A stretch of DNA of 64,000 nucleotides. Origin: Anniella stebbinsi (taxonomy: Eukaryota > Chordata > Lepidosauria > Squamata > Anniellidae). Numbering within the stretch: position 1 is the stretch's first letter; each line of letters opens with the position of its first letter. A program made the position numbers and the translations under genes. The stretch covers positions 119,686,533 through 119,750,532 of the forward strand of contig JARDYH010000001.1 of NCBI GenBank assembly GCA_029215795.1, given 5' to 3'. Positions 11,432-20,828 of the stretch are shown piece after piece. The notes below the pieces were generated by a model. That model saw only the letters and a list, made by a program, of their open reading frames with translations. It searched no databases and was not told the origin of the DNA.

Positions 11432-12313
11432 TAGGGGTGTGCATGGATCCAAAAATCAGATCGGAATCGGAACAGGAACAGGAACTGACGCCTCGGATCG
11501 GATCGGAGACTTCCCGGTTTGGTTCGGAGCCGATTCCAATCCAAAACTCGGATGTCTGATTTTCGGATCGGACACCATTTTAGGTGTTTTCGCCATAGGC
11601 TTACATTGGCGGAAAGAAAGCTTTCCCCAATGCAAGCCTATGGCGAAAATGTGGGGGCGGGTGAGTGGGGACCTAACTCCCCCTCCCTTCCTGTCCCTCC
11701 CCCCTCACTGGTGCTCCTTACCTGCCAGGGTGCCCGCTGCCATCCGCTGCCGTCCACTGTTCCAATCTACTGAGAAACAGGCTTCACGGCCTAGTTCTCA
11801 GTAGAGCGCCAGGTGATCACCTGGCGCTCTACTGAGAACTAGGCCGTGAAGCCTGTTTCTCAGTAGATTGGAACAACGGATGGCAGCAGACGGAAGCGAG
11901 CACCCCAGCAGATAAGTGGGGCCCTCCCACTCCCCCCACTCGTGCTCCTTACTTGCCAGGGTGCCCACTCCCATCTGCTGCCATCCGCTGCTCCAATCTA
12001 CTGAGACGTCACCCAGCACGCCATCGCTCTATTGTGGAACAGGCCGCAAGGCCTGTTTCTCAGTAGTACGGAAGCAGCGGGCGGCAGTGGACGGCAGCGA
12101 TGAGGCAGAGGTAAGGAGCACGAGTGGGGGGAGGAGGGAGGAGGTCCGATCCTCTGATCTTTTCTGATCCGGATCGGATCCTTTTGGATCGGATCAGATT
12201 AGATTGGATGATCCAGCTGCGAGGATCAGAATCGGATAATTGTATCTTATTTTGCCCGGATCGGGTCCAGATTGTGGATCAGACCCAATCCACTGCACAC
12301 CTCTATTGAAAAG
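11424..12313. mobile_element. Family G hAT-like DNA transposon, complete, non-autonomous
   Basis: The element itself is 11432-12305 (874 bp). Its ends are TAGGGGTGTGCATGGATCC and, inverted, TAGAGGTGTGCAGTGGATT. It is flanked by an exact 8-bp direct repeat TTGAAAAG (11424-11431 and 12306-12313), the target-site duplication size of hAT transposons. Both subterminal regions are rich in GGATCGGA-type words. The middle holds 'CCATAGGCTTACATTGG' and its inverted partner near 11588-11650, a perfect palindrome at 11760-11873 and a third degenerate copy of that arm at 11960-12080. There is no transposase. It is GC- and CpG-rich compared with its flanks. Confidence 0.75.
11760..11873. repeat. Perfect 114-bp palindrome, arms 57 bp, no spacer
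   Basis: The two 57-bp arms are exact reverse complements, centred between 11816 and 11817 at CCAGGTGA/TCACCTGG. Outward of the arms the inverted similarity continues with mismatches (CCGCTGCC against GGCAGCAGACGG). It could extrude as a long hairpin. Confidence 0.9.
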
Positions 12314-13153
12314 CTTTCATCAGCAGAACAGGGAGGAGGAGATTTCCCATCCCCCACCCCTGCAGTCCTCCCATATTATCCACCTCCGGAGCAGATTTAG
12401 GTGAAGAGGGGGATGGAGGGCAAAGAGACAAAGGGGAAGTTCCATTTCATGAGAGGAAGTCTGCTTGCACAACACTGAATTTCACCCAGTACCTTTTTTG
12501 CCCATCAAGAGTTGAATGGATTAGACATTGCCACCCTAGAGGTATCATATGTAAATCAGCCCTAAGACTTGGTTGTTGTTGTTTTTCCTTTCATTACACT
12601 AACTGTACAATCTCAAAAGGACTATACAATTGGGTAATAACTGACAGTTTCTACCACATGCCATGACAGTAAGAAAACTTATTTGGGATGACTTGCAAGG
12701 AATCATTGCAGAGAAAATGAACAATGGGTTTTACGGAGTGTGTTGTCATTTTTTGTTTGCTAACTTGGAAACAATAGTCATGCGCCCAATCCTTCACATC
12801 CATTCTTCACATACAAAATAGCTGTACCTTTCCATCAAAGCAGAACTCCAGAGCATTTAGGAGAAAATGAGAGTAACCTTTTTTTTCCAGTCTGCCAGGG
12901 GAATTCTATAACCTTGTAATTATCTGGCTTCAGATTGAAGAGATACATTGTAATTGTGTACAAAAGAGGTCACAGGTTTATGCATTGTCTGACAGATTAC
13001 TGAGAAAGAGCTACAGTGGAGACCTTTTAAATTTAGTTTTTTCCCAACTGCACTAAATGTTAATGCCATTTCCTGACTCATATGCTAGTAATTTTATGAA
13101 CATGTGATTAACTGGTGCCACAAAAAGAGAAAGCCGAAAATTTCAAGCTGGAT
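12314..13153. other. Unassigned sequence
   Basis: About 840 bp without a gene or recognised repeat. Confidence 0.3.

Positions 13154-13208
<55 letters not shown>
13154..13208. repeat. Compound (TA)n(CA)n microsatellite
   Basis: About 12 TA units switch directly into about 15 CA units. Confidence 0.95.
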
Positions 13209-13209
<1 letters not shown>

Positions 13210-13276
13210 TTCTTATCTTCAAACATAGTTACACATCTGAAAAGTTGAACCTGTTTCCATAAAGTTGGCCAAGAGA

Positions 13277-13907
13277 AGCAGGGCTGCCTTTGAAGTCGGT
13301 TCAGAAGCTGCAGCTTGTGCAAAATGCAGCGGCCAGATTGATATCAGGAACCAGAAGGTTCGAACATACAAGACCTACTCTGGCCCACTTGCATTGGCTG
13401 CATGTACATTTCCAAGCCTGATTCAAGGTGTTGGTTTTAACCTATAAAGCCTTACATGGCTTGGGACCACATTACCTGACGGAACACCTCTCCCGACATA
13501 AACCTACCCATACACTACACTCAACATCTAAGGTCCTCCTCTGGGTGCCTACTCAGAGGGAAGCAAGGGAGAGGGCCTTTTCTGTGGTGGCTCCCCAATT
13601 ATGGAATGATCTCCCTGATGAAGCCCGCTTGGCACCAACATTGTTATCTTTTTGGTGCCAGGTCAAGACTTTTCTTTTCTCCCAGGCATTTACCAGTTTA
13701 TGTTGAGTTTTCAACTGAGTTTTTGGCCTGGCTGAGAGTTTAAAATTGTTTTAAATGTTAGCTGTTTTTTATGTTATTATGGTTTTAAATTTTGTATATT
13801 GATTTTTAATGTTCAGTCTTTTAATCTTTGTAAACCACCCAGAGAGCTTTGACTATGGGGTGGTACATAAATTAAATTTAATAATAATAATAATAATAAT
13901 AATAATA
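13277..13907 (+). mobile_element. CR1/L2-group LINE 3' end with (AAT)n tail
   Basis: The protein words run 'GLPLKSVQKLQLVQNAAARL', then 'LHWL', 'FKVLVLTYKALHGLGPHYL', 'LLWVP', 'AFSVVAPQLWNDLPDEARL' and 'KTFLFSQAF'. This is the C-terminal tail of a CR1/L2-group ORF2. The frame shifts near 13420 and the first part is degraded. The last 90 codons before the stop at 13706 are open. The 3' UTR ends with 'AACCACCCAGAGAGCTTTGA', 'GGGGTGGTACATAAATT' and an (AAT)n tail at 13879-13907. It is 5'-truncated and inactive. Confidence 0.85.
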
Positions 13908-15130
13908 TTTTTTAAAAAAAAATAGGTGTGATCTTCTTCTTTCCTTCAACATAGATAATTCCTATTCATATGAATAGGAACCATTAGCAAAAATGTTAGA
14001 ATAATATATTAATGGATGCAAAGCCGTGGCTCCATTGTTAAGGGCTGTCAGTAAAAAACACATTCCACCATGTTGAAGTGATAATTGGGGGGGGGGTCAT
14101 TCTAACAGCCATAAAATCGAAAATGTTTCACCAACCTTTCTGAAATTTACAGGTGCCAGAAAGAAATGTTTGTTTTACATTACCTGAAAATTTCAAGAAG
14201 ATTAGTGAAAGACTGAGGGAAGGAGAGCAGTTTAAGGTAGAAAAGGAATACAAACCTGTCTCCCTGCTTTTGTAAAATTACTTCTGGGTTGTGAGTTTTG
14301 TGCTCACAATTTGCATAATTTCTAGAGCCTTATTAATTAATCCAGTGGTGGGGTCTTCTTCCTCCTTCATTGTAGTTGGTGGAAAGCTTTTCGTTTTTAA
14401 AAAATTCCCTTCGGTTGACTTTTAAGGACTATTTTAACTTCTCATTCAAGTCAATGAAGCGGCCATCTGCCCTCATAGTGTGACACATGCTCAGTAGCGT
14501 CACTCTCCCCCCTCCCTCCTGCCTTAGAATGTGGGGTGGGTGAGTGAAATGGCCGCTGCCTCTAGCACAGACCTTTTGAGTGAAGAAGAAGAGTTTCTCT
14601 TTTCTCTTCTGGAACATGCATTCCTTTGGCTCTGAGAGTATTTTGGGCTATCTTCATAAGGCCAGTTTGCTCTTTTGCTCCCTGGTGAAGCAGGGTGTGG
14701 TTCCTCTGGATCCATGGTAACCTGATCTTCAGATCTCTCCTGGGAATAGGTGGCTATACCTTTCTTTCTATCCCCCCCACCCCATACACACACAGTGCTC
14801 CTTCCCTCTTTTCTAAGAGTTTAGTCCATACTGCTATAAAGTTGAAAACTTCAAACACTTCATTTAATTAGTTTGGGCCGGTGTTAAGTTTTAAGTACAA
14901 TGTTGAAACCTTTCAAAGTGCTTCTGGGCCTACAACGTTGGTTTCGGCCTAGTCACCCTGTTTTTCTAATAAGGTTTAGAAACAGTTGAGCTGTCGTTGT
15001 AATTTGCATAGTGTACATACATGGATTTTCTTTCTAATCCTTGCTGTCTACACTAGCTCCCTCCTTGATATGTTTTTGGATGCAGACAAACCCCTTTTTG
15101 TTCCAGCAGGCCTTTGGCAAAAAATCTGGA
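13908..15130. other. Unassigned sequence
   Basis: No gene or repeat family is recognised. A G-run lies at 14088-14096. Confidence 0.3.
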
Positions 15131-15660
15131 CCTCTGTCTATACCTTTGCCTTTTAAATTGTTATGTATTTAAAATGTTTAAAATGCTTTAATATTGAAAA
15201 GTATTTAATTATATTTTTAACTTTTGTATATTTAGGCTGACCATATGAAAAGGAGGACAGGGCTCATGTAACTTTAACAGTTGTAGAGAAAAGGGAATTT
15301 CAGCCAGTGTCATTTGTATGCAATTAGTCCCTGGTGAAATTTCCTCTTCATCAAAACAGTTAAAGTTGTGGGCACTATACCATATACAAAAGAAGGCAGG
15401 GCCCCTGCAACTTTAACTGTTGTGATGAAGATTGAATTTCACCAGGAACTAATTGCATACAAATGACACTGGCTGAAATCCCCTTTTCTCTACAACTGTT
15501 AAACTTACATGAGCCCTGTCCTCCTTTTCATATGGTCAGCCTAGTATATTCCTATTTATAGGTTTTAGCTGTATATGTTTTAGTTTTGTAAGGCTGCCCT
15601 GAGGCCCAGCATTGGGCAAAAGGCAGGATACTACTAGTAGTAGTAGTAGTAGTAGTAGTA
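15131..15660 (+). mobile_element. LINE 3' UTR with (TAG)n tail, split by an A element
   Basis: The T/A-rich 'TTTAAATTGTTATGTATTTA' type sequence up to 15232 and 'TTTTGTAAGGCTGCCCTGAG' plus 'GCAAAAGGCAGGATAC' from 15544 form a CR1/L2-type LINE 3' UTR. It ends in (TAG)n at 15631-15660. The A element at 15233-15543 interrupts it. Only the non-coding tail remains recognisable. Confidence 0.6.
15233..15543. mobile_element. Family A palindromic hAT-like MITE, complete
   Basis: Ends are TAGGCTGACCATATGAAAAG and its complement. Two arms of about 150 bp in opposite orientation meet near the centre. Each arm itself starts with 'GGACAGGGCTCATGTAACTT' and returns to a complementary 'AAGTTGTGGGCAC' type end, giving a hairpin of hairpins. 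Flanks show a 7-bp direct repeat GTATATT, close to the 8 bp of hAT elements and best explained by one base of drift. It has no coding capacity. Confidence 0.8.
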
Positions 15661-16319
15661 ATGTTTCAGATTTCACTTCTGCATCTGATGTTCTTTTGCA
15701 TTTACTTTTCTTTGTAAACCATTCATATTTTAAGACTTCTTGTGTGGCATGTTTTCATTGGTTTAACAAGTTAAAAGGGGTATTCACTGTTTTCATGCTT
15801 ATGTTATAAAATCTATTTTCAACAGGCCTAGTAACTTCAAGAGTAACAGAGTTGGGGAAAATCCTCAATCTCTTTGCTATCAGAGGCACTGAGTAAGGGA
15901 TCCCTGGAGATAATTTAGACTGACCCCAACCACAAAACACTATTCCCCCTTCTGAAGAGATCTGGACCACAGACTACTAAAGACAAACAAAGTAGCAGGC
16001 CATAATAACAGTTCTCATGTGGCCATTTGCCTTATGAGGCAGGTACTCTGTGGGTTACCAAATGGAGGGACTAACAGGCCATAAAGTTGCCTAGCTGGGT
16101 CTGCCAGAAATCCAGCCTCAACACTCCTGGAAGGTCCCTGTTCTATAGCACCTGCTGTCAGATGAACTTGAGGGAATCCCACCCTCCACCCCTGGGTTTA
16201 ATTTACTGGCTTCCCCTGGCTGGACCTGGCAGGAAACTATAGGGACAGACAGAGCAGGCATTCATAGCACACATAGAATGCTGAGACTGGCAAATCTAAA
16301 AGCAAGTGTGTTGCTTTTC
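15661..16319. other. Unassigned sequence
   Basis: About 650 bp with no recognised feature. Confidence 0.3.
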
Positions 16320-16378
16320 AAAGAAATTCAATGGGTCTTACTTTTGAGTAAATATCTAGGGATGGAAATGCAGCCTGT
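16320..16378 (+). repeat. Family J short repeat
   Basis: The words 'AAATTCAATGGGTCTTACTT', 'TGAGTAAATATCTAGGGATG' and 'GCAGCC' are the diverged core of family J. Confidence 0.4.
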
Positions 16379-16382
16379 GCAA

Positions 16383-17027
16383 GAACTGAGTAGGGTGACC
16401 ATATTTGGGAAACCAAAAAAGAGGACACCTAGTGGGGGGCCAGGAAAATGGCTTTCTGGGGCCACCTTAAAGTCCCCAATTGGAGCAGAGAAGGGGAAAG
16501 CATGTCATTCTCACCCCACCCCACCACTCCAATCAGGCCCTTTTCTATAATGCCTGGGAATGACACATTTTTCCCTTTTAAGGCCTTGATTGGAGCAGTG
16601 GGAGAGAATGACACACCTCCAGAAAGCATGTCATTCCCCCCTGCCATGCTAATGGTGGCCTTAAAAGGGAAAGTGTGTAATTCCAGGTCATTATAGACTA
16701 TTGCATAAAATCCCCCGACACCAAGGATAGAACAAAAACCAGGAGAAATCTGGGGAAATCCTGACAGTTTTTTATTATTTATTATTGCATTTATATCCCA
16801 CCTTTTTTCCGCCAAGAAACCCAAGGCGGCATACATAATCCTCCTCCTCTCCATTTTATCCTCACAACAACAACCCTGTGAGATGGGTTGGGCTGAGAGT
16901 CTGCAACTGGCCCAAAGTCACCCAATGGGTTTCCATGGCTAAGTGGGGAGTAGAACCCAGATCTCCCAGCTCCCAGTCCAACACTTTAGCCACTAGGCCA
17001 CACCCTAGTGGTCACTCTAGAATTGAG
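16383..17027. mobile_element. Family B hAT-like MITE with target duplication, split by a SINE
   Basis: The element runs 16391-17019, from TAGGGTGACCATATTTGG to GTGGTCACTCTA. Its flanks are GAACTGAG (16383-16390) and GAATTGAG (17020-17027), a 7-of-8 direct repeat, as expected for hAT. The body has several imperfect inverted segments around 'GGGAAAGCATGTCATTC' and 'GGGAATGACACATTTTTCCC'. A minus-strand SINE at 16768-17005 was inserted close to its right end. A 141-codon minus-strand frame (16429-16854) lies across MITE and SINE and is not a gene. Confidence 0.75.
16768..17005 (-). mobile_element. MIR-like SINE nested in a B element
   Basis: Read on the minus strand: head 'GGTGTGGCCTAGTGGCTAAA', 'GTTGGACTGGGAGCTGGGAG', B-box-like 'GGGTTCTACTCCCC', core 'CACAGGGTTGTTGTTGTGAG', then 'TATGCCGCCTTGGGTTTCTT' and 'AAAGGTGGGATATAAATGC' with an (AATA)n tail. 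It is full length and among the best preserved of the four copies here. Confidence 0.88.
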
Positions 17028-17770
17028 CCATGCCAAGTTGGAAGCAGATCGGTTCGTGCCTTGATTTTTAGGATTTTTTAAAAAAAGTTTGACTTCAAAT
17101 GTTTTTCTAAAATTCAATGCATGAACCAATCTGCTTTCAACTTGGCATGTCTAAAGCCTTACTTAAGAGGTACCATGGTGCCAAGTTTCATCTCTTCATC
17201 TTTACTTTCTTTCTTTTTTTAATGTACTGCTCAAGGCCCTAGACCCCAAAGAGGAGTATTGGTTTTCAAGTTTTAAAAAATCCTAAAACTCAAGGTATAA
17301 ACAGATCTGCTTCCAACTTGGCATGGCTCAATCCCTACTTAAGAGCTACCATGCTGTCAAGTTTCATCCTTTTATCTTTAAAAATGATGGAATTGTAAGC
17401 ATTTTAGTTAATTTAAAAAATTTAATTGAAGTTTTAAACATTTCTAAAAATCAAGGGATGAACAGATGTGCTTCCAACTTGGCATGGCTAAATCCCTACT
17501 TCAGAGCTACCATGGTGCCAAGTTTCATCTCTTTATCTTTAATTTCATTTTTTAAACTTGTACTGCTTAAGGTCCTGGACCCCAAAGAGATTTCTGTTTG
17601 AACTTTAAAACATTCCTAAAAATCAAGGCATGAACGGATCTGCTTCATACTTGGCATAGCTATATCCCTACTTAAGAGCTAACATGATGTCAGGTTTCAT
17701 CTCTTTATCTTTAAAAATGAGGGAGATGCAAGCATTTTGGTTGATTTATTAATGTTAAAAGTGAGTTCAA
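17028..17770. repeat. Family C tandem array, units of about 160-176 bp
   Basis: The phrase CTTGGCATG recurs at 17141, 17317, 17478 and 17650. Each unit also has 'TGAACAGATCTGCTTCCAAC', 'CCTACTTAAGAGCTACCATG' and 'GTGCCAAGTTTCATCTCTTT' followed by 'ATCTTTAAAAATGA'. The first unit (17028-17085) is in the opposite orientation, so 17028-17157 forms an inverted pair. Identity between units is moderate, so the array is old. Related arrays lie at 31120-31590 and 53441-54440. Confidence 0.75.
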
Positions 17771-18329
17771 CACATAACACTAGCTCTGATTTTATATTGG
17801 ATGTCAAGATGGTATAACATTCTGGCTGACGCTGGCTTGGTTGTCAACTGTATAATATCCAGTCATCCGTTACACAAAGCCATGAAATTCATTAAACAAA
17901 AACCTACGGTTTACAAAAACAATGTTAAGGCTCTACAGATTTCAACCAAGCACCAAAAAGCAGGGAAATTGGGAGTTAAGGCTCCCAAGCCTTAACGCCA
18001 CATCCTCCCTAAGGAGGCAGAAAGTGCAAGTGAAATTCTCATTCTCCCAAAGCAGATAAACCATGAGGATAAACCATGTTAAATGACTTGGAAAGCCATC
18101 AATCTGTGCTTAGCCTTCTATAATCTATTAGGAAACTAAGCACAAAAACAGATAGTTCCTGGGGGGGGGGGGGGGACGGGGGGGACAGCGCCCGGAGAGC
18201 TCTCAGGATACTTTGTCACAGGCCACTTGTGCTGCATCTTTGGGCAAATGCTTTCACTCCTATGTTGACAGCTAGTTCCCTTATCTTGCTTTTTGTTCAC
18301 CCTCATCATGAACATCATTTCCAAGCTCT
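17771..18329. other. Unassigned sequence with poly-G
   Basis: Nothing recognised apart from a G-rich run at about 18162-18184 (G15 or so, ACG, G6), which may be length-variable or a sequencing weak point. Confidence 0.35.
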
Positions 18330-19190
18330 TCTTTCTGTTCATGTATGATTTCCTCTTTGATGGACTTAGATGGTTCCCTTTTACTTCCACCCAAGGGGTC
18401 TTTCATTCCATACCTCTTCCACCACCACCCAATCCATACACATTTATCTGTCACTCATGCAGATACTGCCATCCCCTACACCCCAGAAGTGAGCAAAATT
18501 GGGATCACCTTTGACTTGTCCTTCTCCATCTTCTCTAAAATTCATCTTCTGTCATATCCAAAGGAGCAGAAGGTCCTACTACTGCTCTCTTTTTAACTTC
18601 TCTGTGACTTGGCTTTTCCTTCCCATACGTACTGTTAAAATAATTATCTCTCATCTAGGCTATGGCAGACACCCTGCTGACATTCCTCCTTGCTATATTC
18701 CCCATTAATCAATACAGAACTGTGTTGCTACACTCATCTTTCTTTCCCATTGTTATTCATAAGTTACCTCCTTTCTCAAGTCCAACTCTGGCTCCCAATA
18801 AGCCTTTCTATTGATTTCAAGGTTCTAATCTTCACATCTAAAGCTATCTGCTTCTCTCCTACTGAGTATATCTCATCTCATCTCCCGCATTATACTCATT
18901 GTTGCTGTCTTCATCCTGCGTTGTATTCTAGCAGTTCCCATGGTCTGCCTTTCCCACTCCATTGTTGTACCTTTTGCCATGCTATTTCCTAGACTAGTAA
19001 CACTCTCTCACACTCCTCTCTGCTCAGGCTCCCTCCCTTTATTTCCCCAACATCTACTTCTTTAGCAAAGTCTTTCCTGAATCATCTGACCTCTATCCCT
19101 CCATCAGAACTACCCTTGTTTCACACTCTCCTGATCCCTTTCCCTGTCTTCTCCATCTAAGCTTCACATCTGTGTTCTACTGAATAGCAA
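18330..19190 (+). mobile_element. Old, heavily decayed CR1/L2-group LINE coding region
   Basis: Short protein words survive in shifting frames and in the right order: 'SKIGITFDLSFSIFSKI' (the 'LGVTFDSSLSF' region), 'GYGRHPADIPPCYIPH' and 'LLTFLLAIF' (the 'LDYCNALLxGLP' region), 'LPISLSIDFKVLIFTSKA' (the 'LHWLPVxFRIxFKVLLLTFKAL' region) and 'FSKIHLL/SLAKSF' near the C-terminus. The spacing fits the end of ORF2. Frames are broken many times, so this is an ancient copy. The identification rests on motif order, not on any one block. Confidence 0.6.
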
Positions 19191-20046
19191 GCAAACAAAC
19201 TGCCTGAAATACATAAATGTTGAGTAGGAAAAGTAGAAGTAGCAGTGAAAGAGCTGGTATTAGAGGCAATGTTTCTGTGCATGAAGCAAGATATTGATCA
19301 AGTGTGGAATGAGTAGTAATTATTTTATCTAGATTTTTGATGTCTAATAAAGTGTTTTAATAACACTTTATATCTCTCCTTTCTGTCCAATGCCCAAGAC
19401 AGCTACCAGCAATATTAAAACTATAACAAAATCATATTAAAAGTATATCTACTAGTAAACAAACACAAATAAAGCACAGGAAAAAAAGTCAATACTCAGC
19501 AAAAGCAAAAGCAGAAGCATCTTCAAATAATCACTAATCCCAAATGCCCACCTAAATTATATTTTAACTAAGCATCTAAAACCAAACACTGAGGAAACCA
19601 AACTCACTTATCAGCAAGGATAGTTTTATTTATTTATTTATTTATTTATTTATGGGACTGTACATGGCCTAAAAGTCCATCCCTTCTGAGAATTCGTTTG
19701 GCTTATCCACTCTATAAGTTAAGAAGAAACCATTCTCTTAAAATATTTACTGAATCTGTCCCATGTACTTTTATGTAGTGATGGGATGAAGACTTATAGT
19801 CAGCCCTGAAACTTTCCCACCCCCAAAAAACTTGTAAAATAGCTCTTTTTAGTTACCCTAATCATTTCACTGGGAGTTTGACAAGGCCCAGTGTCTCCCC
19901 TAACCTTGCCTGATCAACTCACCCACCTGCCTACCAATCTGCCTGCTTGCCACCTTAGTCCAGCTTTCCCACTCTTCCAGCAGCAGTGAAATAGAGGATA
20001 AGATGAAAGAGTTGCAAGGCAAGTGTCAAGAAATCCATTTTCCTGT
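19191..20046. other. Unassigned sequence with (TTTA)n
   Basis: A (TTTA)n run lies at 19626-19653. The phrase near 19355-19420 ('TATATCTCTCCTTTCTGTCC') looks like the complement of a LINE or SINE tail ('CAGAAAGGAGAGATATAA'), so a decayed minus-strand retroposon may end here, but I cannot define it. Confidence 0.35.
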
Positions 20047-20392
20047 GAGCTTCTCTTCATGAGTAATTTATTGCACACTCATGACTGGCCACTCATGGAC
20101 ATTTGTGGGTCCTTTACATGACACTGTCAACCACCAGGACGTCTCCCACACTTTCCCTTGGTAATCTCGCTTTAAAAAAATCATGAGATAATGCAGGATT
20201 TTAAATAATGCAGGATTAATTCCACCACTAGATGGTGCTGTTTCATTGAATTTTATGGAGCATTGCCCAGAGGGGAAGTTTTCAATTACAAATAATTTAA
20301 AAGGGCCTGTAATGAACGTGGAAAGACCTGAGGGGAAAAAAGCCTGGAAAAGATGCAGGGGGTTTCCTTAATGTAGAGATCCCCTTTGTGTG
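20047..20392 (-). mobile_element. Family E MITE
   Basis: On the minus strand it contains 'GCACCATCTAGTGGTGGAAT', 'GTAAAGGACCCACAAATGTC', 'CATGAGTGGCCAGTCATGAG' and 'TGTGCAATAAATTACTCATG'. These words recur in order at 27.1, 34.9, 38.2, 57.7 and 60.8 kb. It has no coding capacity. It is a non-autonomous DNA element by family comparison. Confidence 0.55.
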
Positions 20393-20606
20393 TGTTCCAG
20401 CTGCCTGCAAAAACTCCATTTCAGGAAGATGAGCCTACATGCAGGCACTAAAACTCCTACATGTGTTATCTCATGCTGTTCTGACTTCAAGGCCATCATT
20501 GAAATTAAGTACTGATCCCACTAACTGGCTGTAGAGCAGACCCTTTTACGGATAAGGACCATTTATATTCATTCCCTACTTAGTAAGTCATTTTCATATT
20601 GACAAT

Positions 20607-20828
20607 GAGAGACAATGTGATGTTGTGGTTAGTGTGTTGGGCCTAGGACTGGGGAAATCCAGGTTATAATCGCCTCTTAGACATGAAGCTCACTGGGTGA
20701 CCTTGGTTTGGTCACTCCCTCTCAGCATTACAGGGTTGTTGTCAGGCGGGGGAAGGGTGTGTGGAAGGAAATATGTGCATGACCCTGAGCTTGGAGAATG
20801 GAAGGGATTCAAATATAATAAATAAAAT
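20607..20828 (+). mobile_element. MIR-like SINE
   Basis: Head 'GACAATGTGATGTTGTGGTT', 'GTGTTGGGCCTAGGACTGGG', 'CTCACTGGGTGACCTTGG', core 'TACAGGGTTGTTGTCAGG' and tail '(AATA)n'. More diverged than the copies at 16.8 and 41.0 kb. Confidence 0.8.

Noticed and set aside
16429..16854. 141-codon minus-strand frame
   Set aside because: It runs from the SINE into the B element, so it is transposon sequence.
17028..17770. CRISPR-like array of repeats and spacers
   Set aside because: Units are about 160-176 bp with similarity along the whole unit, not short identical repeats with unique spacers, and the genome is animal.
18162..18184. Regulatory G-quadruplex at the poly-G run
   Set aside because: It is a homopolymer run with one interruption and no promoter context, and may be a sequencing artefact.
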